Assembly: GCF_002288925.2 (NCBI RefSeq)
Contig: NW_022098076.1
Location: 85,615,612-85,679,611, forward strand
Length of the DNA: 64,000 bases
Origin: Delphinapterus leucas
Lineage: Eukaryota; Chordata; Mammalia; Artiodactyla; Monodontidae
Direction: 5' to 3'
The notes under the pieces are model-generated. The model worked only from the letters and a program-made list of their open reading frames with translations. It ran no database searches and was not told the DNA's origin. This document shows, piece after piece, positions 57,621-64,000 of this stretch (position 1 is the first letter of the stretch; each line of letters opens with the position of its first letter). The translations under genes were made by a program, and so were the position numbers.

Positions 57621-59509
57621 TGTTGAGGGCAACTGTGAAATCAATTTACAGGAGGGGAACTGCTGTTGTCAAAAGAACATGCCTTGGTTTTCTGGACACA
57701 TCACCTAAAGCCTCCACAAAAAAAAAAAAAAAAAATCACAGCAGCAATTTACAGTTGTACAAAGAGCAATGAGGTCTGAAAGTGATGAGTATCCCTTCCT
57801 CCTACTGACACCTGGGGGGAAAGACTGTGGTGGGGAAGACTGACTACTGCTACATTGTCCACTTCTTTAATGGAATGAGCTGACCATCTTCTCCCATGTT
57901 TACTGGAAACTGTACTTTCTTTCTGTGACCCTATTCATTTAAGTCTTTTGACTATTTTTCTACTGGATTGCTTGTCTTTTCCTTATGAAGTGTGAAAGTG
58001 ATTTGAACTGAACAAAACAGACTGGTGGTCAAACGTTTTGCACTAGATTTTCCCCAATGACTTATTTAACTTGAGGTGGTGTTTAGGGTAATTCTGCCTT
58101 ACAGTCTGAAATGCTTATTTAATCAGTATACTAGATTACAGAACACCTCTTTATTCCCACAAAACCACTTGGCCATGAGCAGAGCATGGACCATGCAGGG
58201 GCACCTAGGCCCTCTTGGCATGTAACCGAGCATTCAGTCATGCCACCGTCAGGTGTTCTCATGGCAAGGCCATGTGTATGGACAGGTGCAGGCTTGAATT
58301 CCAGAACAAATTGTGTAGAGCTGACTTCTAACCAGGGATGCATCTTATCCGAAGTCCAAACATGTGCATAGACATGACAGGAGAAATTTTATTGTAAAGT
58401 CAGAAAAGCTTGAATTAAAAAGTTGAAACTGCGGTCTCCAAGTAACATACTGGTGGTCTCCAACCTGGTTAAAATGTAATCCATAACACAGCCGACCATT
58501 TGTACTGCCTCGTTACTACGGTTTCTAAGCAGTGAAAATATATCCTGAGTCACCTCTGCTGATGTGGTTTGGAAATCACTGGGCACCAGGAAGAGGCCAG
58601 CAGAACATCTCTTTTCCTGTAGCACAGGATGTGCCCCTTCAGTTACCAGGCTTTTCTCAGTTTTGACAGCCAGGCACGTGGCTTTGAGAACAAGAGCTCC
58701 CAAAAGGTTTGGCCTTGTGACCTGGCTCATAGGATCTTAGGCAGCAGAAGAACAAAATACGAAGATAACTTGTAAAAATGGCTAACAGCAAATACACTGC
58801 CTGTCATGCGGTGCCACTCCCTGGGGCCATGCACGTAAGCGCCTGTGTGGGGGCAGCAGACACGCATATTCACCTGATGGTTTCTCCTCCAAGTTGAAAT
58901 CGTGATACTGCCAGTCCGCTTCTCAACTCCAGCCGCCAGCATCCCTGTCCCTTGTGGGTTTCTACGGCTTTAGCTCCAAAACGATGGGATGAGAAAGCAA
59001 CACAGGGACTCAAGGGAGGAGAGTATCCCACCACCAAGATGGCCAGCATCTGAATAACCACACGACCCAGATAAAAGATCAGGAAGCTGACGGAGATGTT
59101 TTCGATTAAAGATGAAGGGCTTCGATTTTGATCTTTCAAAAAATGTGTGGGTAATCCTCAAGTTGTCCAGTTCTTAAACATTAATGACTCTTGCTGCTGT
59201 GACACCTTAAACAGTTTTTTTTTTTTTACAAAGTATTCATTAAATAGTATTCCACTATGGAGGAAAAATAAACCAGAAACAAGACCCAGAGTAAAAACCA
59301 AAAACCTAGCATGCCACAGTTCAAAGGAGGAAACTGATACACAAAAAAATAGAAGAAATTGACCCAAAGCCACAAATGATATGATCACTGTCATCGTCCC
59401 TTTGATTTGCAAGGTCCTCTCCTGAAAAACATACCTCAAATTTCTTACTAAAAATAAAGAAGAAAGTTTTGGGTTATTTTTTTTTAATAAACAGATAGCC
59501 TTTCTTTAC
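57621..59509. other. No gene recognised
   Basis: A run of about 17 A lies at 57718. A 113-codon minus-strand frame (58389-58730) has no splice context and no family resemblance. Unassigned otherwise. Confidence 0.4.
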
Positions 59510-59600
59510 CTAGAATTGGTATTGAGGTACAATTTACATACAATGAAATGTACAGATCTCAAGGACAAAGAGACTGAACTTTTAAACAGGCAAACGGATA
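59510..59600 (+). repeat. Short ancient L1 3'UTR fragment
   Basis: ggtattgaggtacaatttaca then tacaatgaaatgtacagatct is the conserved start of the L1M 3'UTR. Confidence 0.6.
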
Positions 59601-60369
59601 ACAGCACTATATGACCACAGCCCAGAGGTCCATATCCCAGTCTCCTGGGACAGGCTGGCCACAAGTGGCATTCACGTTCCATTGGCCCCTCTGCTGGAGC
59701 AGCCTTCTGGGGACAGAGCCCATTTCTATCCAGGATCTACAGGGTGACCCATCAGAGCTCTGTGATGACCTCAGAAAACTCTATTCCAGGTAGTAACGCA
59801 CAGCGTGGAACAGTCCATCACAATGAACACCTGCGCTAGGTAAGCTCGAAGCTTAATTTATTTTAATGCTGATGAGACTTACAGGTCTCTGAAAATATGA
59901 AGCTCAGCCGTTTAGGATTTGCTTTGTTTGTTTTGCTCTAATTAATGACAGTGCCTTTCTGGAGAGGAAACCAGCACCAAGAAGAAATACAGTCGGAACT
60001 GATCTCTTCAAAGCCTCTCCTTTGGCTGTGGCCCTGAAGGGAACGAGATTCGTTCATCTCCCTCGGAGTCAGAGAAGCGGGGGCGAAGGCAACAGGTGTT
60101 TCCACCTGTAGACAGGGAGGCTACGAGAGAAAAGATGAGACCCAGCGCAAGCGCCAGGCTAGTGGAAGAAGGTCAAGGCGTGGCTGGCGGCTTGTGGAGA
60201 GGAGCCAGGATGACCATGACTGGTCTCATCAATGAGGTCTCCAAAAGCACTGAGATACCCAACATGAAGCCGTCCATAGTTACTTCCCAAGCCCCTCGCA
60301 GTCAAATCTCATTAATTTAGACTTAACTCATTCCAATTTTGCAATAATTCCCTGTCACCACAGGACAAT
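59601..60369. other. No gene recognised
   Basis: Unassigned intron with short chance frames. Confidence 0.4.
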
Positions 60370-60800
60370 CTCCTTATCCCAGCATTCTAAGGCACTTCTA
60401 AACCTGGTCCAGCTCTATCTCACAGCTTCATCTTCTACTTCCTCTCATGAACCCTCCAGTCACCCCCAACCCGTCCATTTTGTAAACATGCCAGGCAGTC
60501 CTTCACTCCTCCAAGGTTTGGCAATAGTGTTTCCTCTCCCTAGAACATCCCTCAAGATTCAGCCTAAATGTCATTCACTCGGAGAATACTCCCCAAGCCC
60601 CACTGCAGACAGTTGGCTGTCTCTTCTGCTGTGCACCCCAAAACCTGTGTACATGCCTCTCTAACAGCCCTTTATTTTCAATACCTGATTATTCTCTCCT
60701 CCACTAAAGTACTAATTCCCTCTCCATGGCCAAAAAGGGGCCTGAGACAGTGCCTGCAATATAGCAGATGGTTGAAAAACATATGATTAAAGATGAATTA
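60370..60800 (+). repeat. LINE L2 fragment with 3' end
   Basis: cttctaaacctggtccagctc, aatagtgtttcctctccctag, aacatccctcaagattcagcc, aaatgtcattcactcggagaa and ctgagacagtgcctgcaatat follow L2 order to its terminus. Confidence 0.65.
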
Positions 60801-61639
60801 AGTCTTCATGACATACACTTGTACAGATTCTCTCCTGAAATTCTTTTCCTTCAATGACCTTCTCCACAATTTTGTTTTTTTTGGGGGGGAGTCATAACAA
60901 TGAAAGATATATAAAAAAGAAAAATCACTGACAATCTTCTCCTGTTTCATTTCCTTTCGTTCCCATTCATCCCAGGTCCACACAAGGTCAAGTTGTATGA
61001 ATTATAATCACAGGGTAAGTCTTGCTGCACATACCTTAGAAAATCAATAACAGAAACAAGACAAAGCCTGGGCAGTGACAGAACTGGACAGAGCAGAGGC
61101 CAAGGTCAGGGTCAGTAATTACCTAGAGGGCAGAGTGGTTACCTCAAAGTGGGATAGTGCAGACAGGTCTTGGAGAACAGATCCAGGATTTGGGATAGAG
61201 TAGATGGGCCCTGTCCAGAACCAGACTCCATGTCTGGAGCCCTGAGATTCAGGGGAGAAGACAGTAGTGGATGGACAGCCAAGGTCCAGAGCACAGGCCA
61301 GACTCAGAAGTGGGGGAGAAGGAGGTACAGTAACAAATAGAAAAATGGGTAGTGGGGATGCAGGCAAAAAGCCCAAATTTTGCCTAATTTATTGATCTGC
61401 TGAACAGAAAGCTCTCTGTACAGATCTTCCCAGAGTTTGATTAACTTATCTGATCCACATCCCCTTCTTTGTAGCCTTCTTGGGTCTTTTTTCCTCAACT
61501 AAATTCTCATTTTCAAATGTCAGGATATATTAAACTGAAACCTTCCCTTGAAGTCATTCTCTCAAGTCACCGCATAAACACACAATATTCACCTTGGTCC
61601 AAGCTTCAAACAGCACCAGGAAAAATGCATTAATTCAAG
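60801..61639. other. No gene recognised
   Basis: A short T/G homopolymer pair lies at 60872-60890. Otherwise unassigned. Confidence 0.4.
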
Positions 61640-61765
61640 AACTGGACAGGACCCTAGGGATCGACCAATTCAGACCTTTCTTTTTGTAGGTAAGGAAATG
61701 GAGGATGAGAGAATTGCCTAAGGTCATGTGGTTAATAAGCAATTGGGACACAACTAATAATAATA
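61640..61765 (-). repeat. MIR-related fragment
   Basis: ggaccctagggatcgaccaat then gtaggtaaggaaatggaggat, gagagaattgcctaaggtcat and gtggttaataagcaattggg resemble an ancient MIR-class repeat in antisense. Confidence 0.45.
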
Positions 61766-62979
61766 ATTAGCACAGACACTGTGCTTATCACTATATTCAG
61801 GTGATTGACTCTAAACCACCCACGCGGCATCTTGCAACCTCTTTTCCAGAGAGAGCTGAGGCCCAGCAATGTTGGGTGGATTGTACAGACCTAGCCAGTG
61901 GCAAGGAGCCAAGTGAAAGAGCCCCAGACAGAAGGGCATCTTTGCTTCACAAACCTTGTCCTGAATGCTAACAAAAGGACTGTACAAGGAATGAGAGAAA
62001 AGAGTCACAGAGAAATCAGAGGTTGGTCCCAAGCCCATAGGGCTTGGAAAGCAGGAGTCCAGTGGCCCACACTCTCCAGGGAACCAATAGGCAGTGAGGT
62101 TGGGAAACCCTGGTGAGATTGGGCATCTGGAACTCCAGTACCCAGGAGGTGGCAGGAGTCAGAGCCCAGCCGAGGGAACAATGATTCCATAGGTACCGTC
62201 AGCTCCACTAGATGACTTGGGTCTTTTCTAGGACCAAGGGTCTATGAGCCCTCTGTCTTTAAACTCAGTGCTTTCACTTATCAAACAGCACACCACTTCC
62301 CCATTACTGCAAATTAATGAGGTGTGGTTATAGGATTTTTATTCCCCATTGTGTCAAATTAAAACTAAATAAATAAAACAGTAACGGGAAAACTCAAATG
62401 GGGAAGCCATTTAGTGTAAAACTGTCAATGTTGACACCAGTGCTTTCCTTTCTACGGTTTTATTGTGCCACTCTGACTTGGTTTTTTTAACTAAAAATTT
62501 AAAAGAAAAACAACTTCTTTTTCCCGGAATTTCACCAGATTGCTTCAACCCAAAAATACTTTCAAAAATATTCCCAAACTCTCCATCCCACTAAATTGGC
62601 AGCTCAGCTTAGCCTTGTTCCCTTGTGTTGCTACTTAACTGCATTATGTATATACATCTGGTATCCTCGTCCAGGCTTAACTGCTCTTAGAGAACGGATA
62701 TTTTAGCTGACACATTTTGTATAGGTTGGGTGGCCAACTTGTCCTCATTGGTCCGGGACTTTCCCGATTGGAGCACTGAAAGTTCTGCAACCTGGGAACA
62801 CCCCAAGTCCCAGGCAAACTCTATCTCTGAGCCTTTGAAAGTCCTGCGTACTTTAGAGTCATGTATCTGCCTCATCACCGCCATTTTGTTCTTCCCTCTC
62901 AGTCATCTGGGTTCTGCTCCCATCCTTCCCCTCTCCATGCTCCAGTGTAACCTGTTCGGTCCAAGGTCCAATGACCTAA
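61766..62979. other. No gene recognised
   Basis: Unassigned intron; contains a weak gagagctgaggcccagcaatg MIR-like trace near 61850. Confidence 0.35.
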
Positions 62980-63850
62980 CCAAAGGCCTCCAATGAGGCT
63001 TCAGCCTTCTGAACCCACAGCCTTGTTCAGCCCCACCATCCACTTGCTCTTTCTTAAGACTCTATCCCCGTTCCATTTCCACACGTACCTCCAATTGCTC
63101 CTTCTTCAACTGCTTCCTCTTTCCACCCATCTCTAGATCTCAGACCTTCCCAGGGTTCTGCCTGCAGCTGTCATCTTCTCTCCTGAGGCAAACATTGCCT
63201 GGACATCCTCCACTCTTCCAAATGCAACCATGCCCGCAAGCCAAGATGCCCAAGTTCCACCACCACCACTTCCCTGTCTCCCAAGGACAAGACCTGTATC
63301 CTCGCAGTCTAAGGACTGCACTGGAGGACACCATACTCCCAACACATTCAAAATGGAGCGAGAATCTTGCCTCTCTTCCCACTCTTCTAAATAGCAACCC
63401 CACCCACGCTAAGAAGGCAGCCTCCGCTCTCTCTTCTCTCTCTCCCACATTCCCACGTCTGAGCACCTGACAAAGGATCTCAGGTGCCTCTCTCCACTCC
63501 TCTCCATCCCCACCCTGCCCTGCCTGCTCAAGGCTCTCATTACCTCCTGCCCAGGCCATTAAAAGGCCTCCTAAGTGCATCCCTCCCATTCTGAAGCTCT
63601 CGGTGCTGTCAGAGTTCCCCAAACACAGATTTAGTTATGACATTTCCAATGGTTTTTCCAATGCCCCTAAGGACAAAGTTCAAACTTTTTATGATGGTAT
63701 CTGAAATTTTCCGCAACTTGGCTTCCACTTACCTACTCAGCCTGATCTTGGAACACTCCATTTCACACACCTAGAACTCCATGTGCCAGTGTAAACATCT
63801 CATGTGTTCACAGGTCTCAGGTGAACCCCTAACCTTCCCATCGTGTTACA
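62980..63850 (+). repeat. L2-rich region
   Basis: The right half (63480-63840) reads like L2: ctcattacctcctgcccaggc, taaaaggcctcctaagtgcat, aaggacaaagttcaaactttt, ctacctactcagcctgatctt-like text. The C/T-rich left half has L2-like composition but weaker text match. Long chance frames on both strands here reflect the composition. Confidence 0.5.
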
Positions 63851-64000
63851 TCCATTATTTTTATTTTTCTGTATTTATTCTCAATGTTAATCCCTATATA
63901 GACTTTATTGCAGTTAAAGGCACAGAATAAATAAATTTTTTCATTCCTTTTTCAATTGACATCATTAGTATCCTTATATTACTGTATAGCTTCCATAATT
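63851..64000. other. Window edge, nothing recognised
   Basis: AT-rich intron. Confidence 0.4.

Larger units (their letters stand above)
184..64000 (-). other. PID1: PID1 intron upstream of the exon at 37-183 (continues beyond the window)
   Basis: No further recognisable exon lies to the right. The first-exon peptide of PID1 and its expected GC-rich promoter are not seen; the only CpG-rich stretch (about 15.2-15.9 kb) is an L1 5'UTR. The whole span is therefore inferred to be intronic. It is made mostly of interspersed repeats. Unrecognised alternative first exons or enhancers cannot be excluded by reading alone. Confidence 0.75.

Noticed and set aside
58389..58730. 113-codon minus-strand open frame
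   Set aside because: No recognisable domain, no splice signals at its borders and no promoter. One frame of this size is expected by chance in 64 kb.
63140..63622. 160-codon minus-strand frame
   Set aside because: It mirrors C/T-rich, L2-like sequence. The translation is low-complexity (G, E, R rich) with no domain.

Overview
This is a piece of a whale or dolphin (cetacean) nuclear genome. The diagnostic evidence is a set of nine tRNA-derived SINEs of the CHR type (recurring ggcttccctggtggcgcag head, ggttcgtgcccc B-box region, gtaccgcaaaa end). Seven are the short CHR-2-like form typical of cetaceans and two are a longer form. L1 copies of the cetartiodactyl type are also present. There is no bacterial, plasmid or viral gene content.

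The only host coding sequence I can support is one 147-bp internal exon at the extreme left edge (37-183, minus strand). It has a clean acceptor and donor and encodes the N-terminal segment of PID1, the phosphotyrosine-interaction-domain adaptor. PID1 is transcribed right to left here, so the remaining ~63.8 kb is the intron upstream of that exon. No other exon, CpG-island promoter or RNA gene is recognisable in it.

The intron is a layered graveyard of retrotransposons. From left to right: ancient L2, MIR and ERVL-type LTR fossils (0.9-4.3 kb); a long CHR SINE (6.5 kb); two ancient L1 fragments in opposite orientation (7.3-11.3 kb); a MaLR LTR with perfect 5-bp target-site duplication (13.2-13.7 kb); a structurally full-length but coding-dead 7.2-kb L1 (14.9-22.15 kb) with CpG-rich 5'UTR, ORF1, ORF2 and 3'UTR; a CHR-2 SINE (24.7 kb); an MLT2A-like LTR nested in an MLT1-like LTR (29.7-30.7 kb); a MaLR with a CHR-2 inserted in it (34.7-35.5 kb); a long L2 (39.1-39.8 kb); a twin-primed (5'-inverted) L1 end (41.7-42.2 kb); a young 5'-truncated L1 inserted in an ancient L1 3'UTR that also carries a CHR-2 (42.2-44.4 kb); and CHR-2 SINEs at 45.6, 49.6, 51.2 and 55.7 kb, the last followed at once by a long-form CHR. 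L2-rich sequence fills 60.4-60.8 and about 63-63.85 kb.

The younger L1 copies lie antisense to PID1. I see no undescribed biological system. The most useful content is the edge exon, the complete anatomy of the L1 copy (including a 169-codon antisense ORF in its 5'UTR and an abnormal 3' end), and several insertion structures with readable target-site duplications. Repeat family names come from memory of consensus sequences and are tentative where stated.
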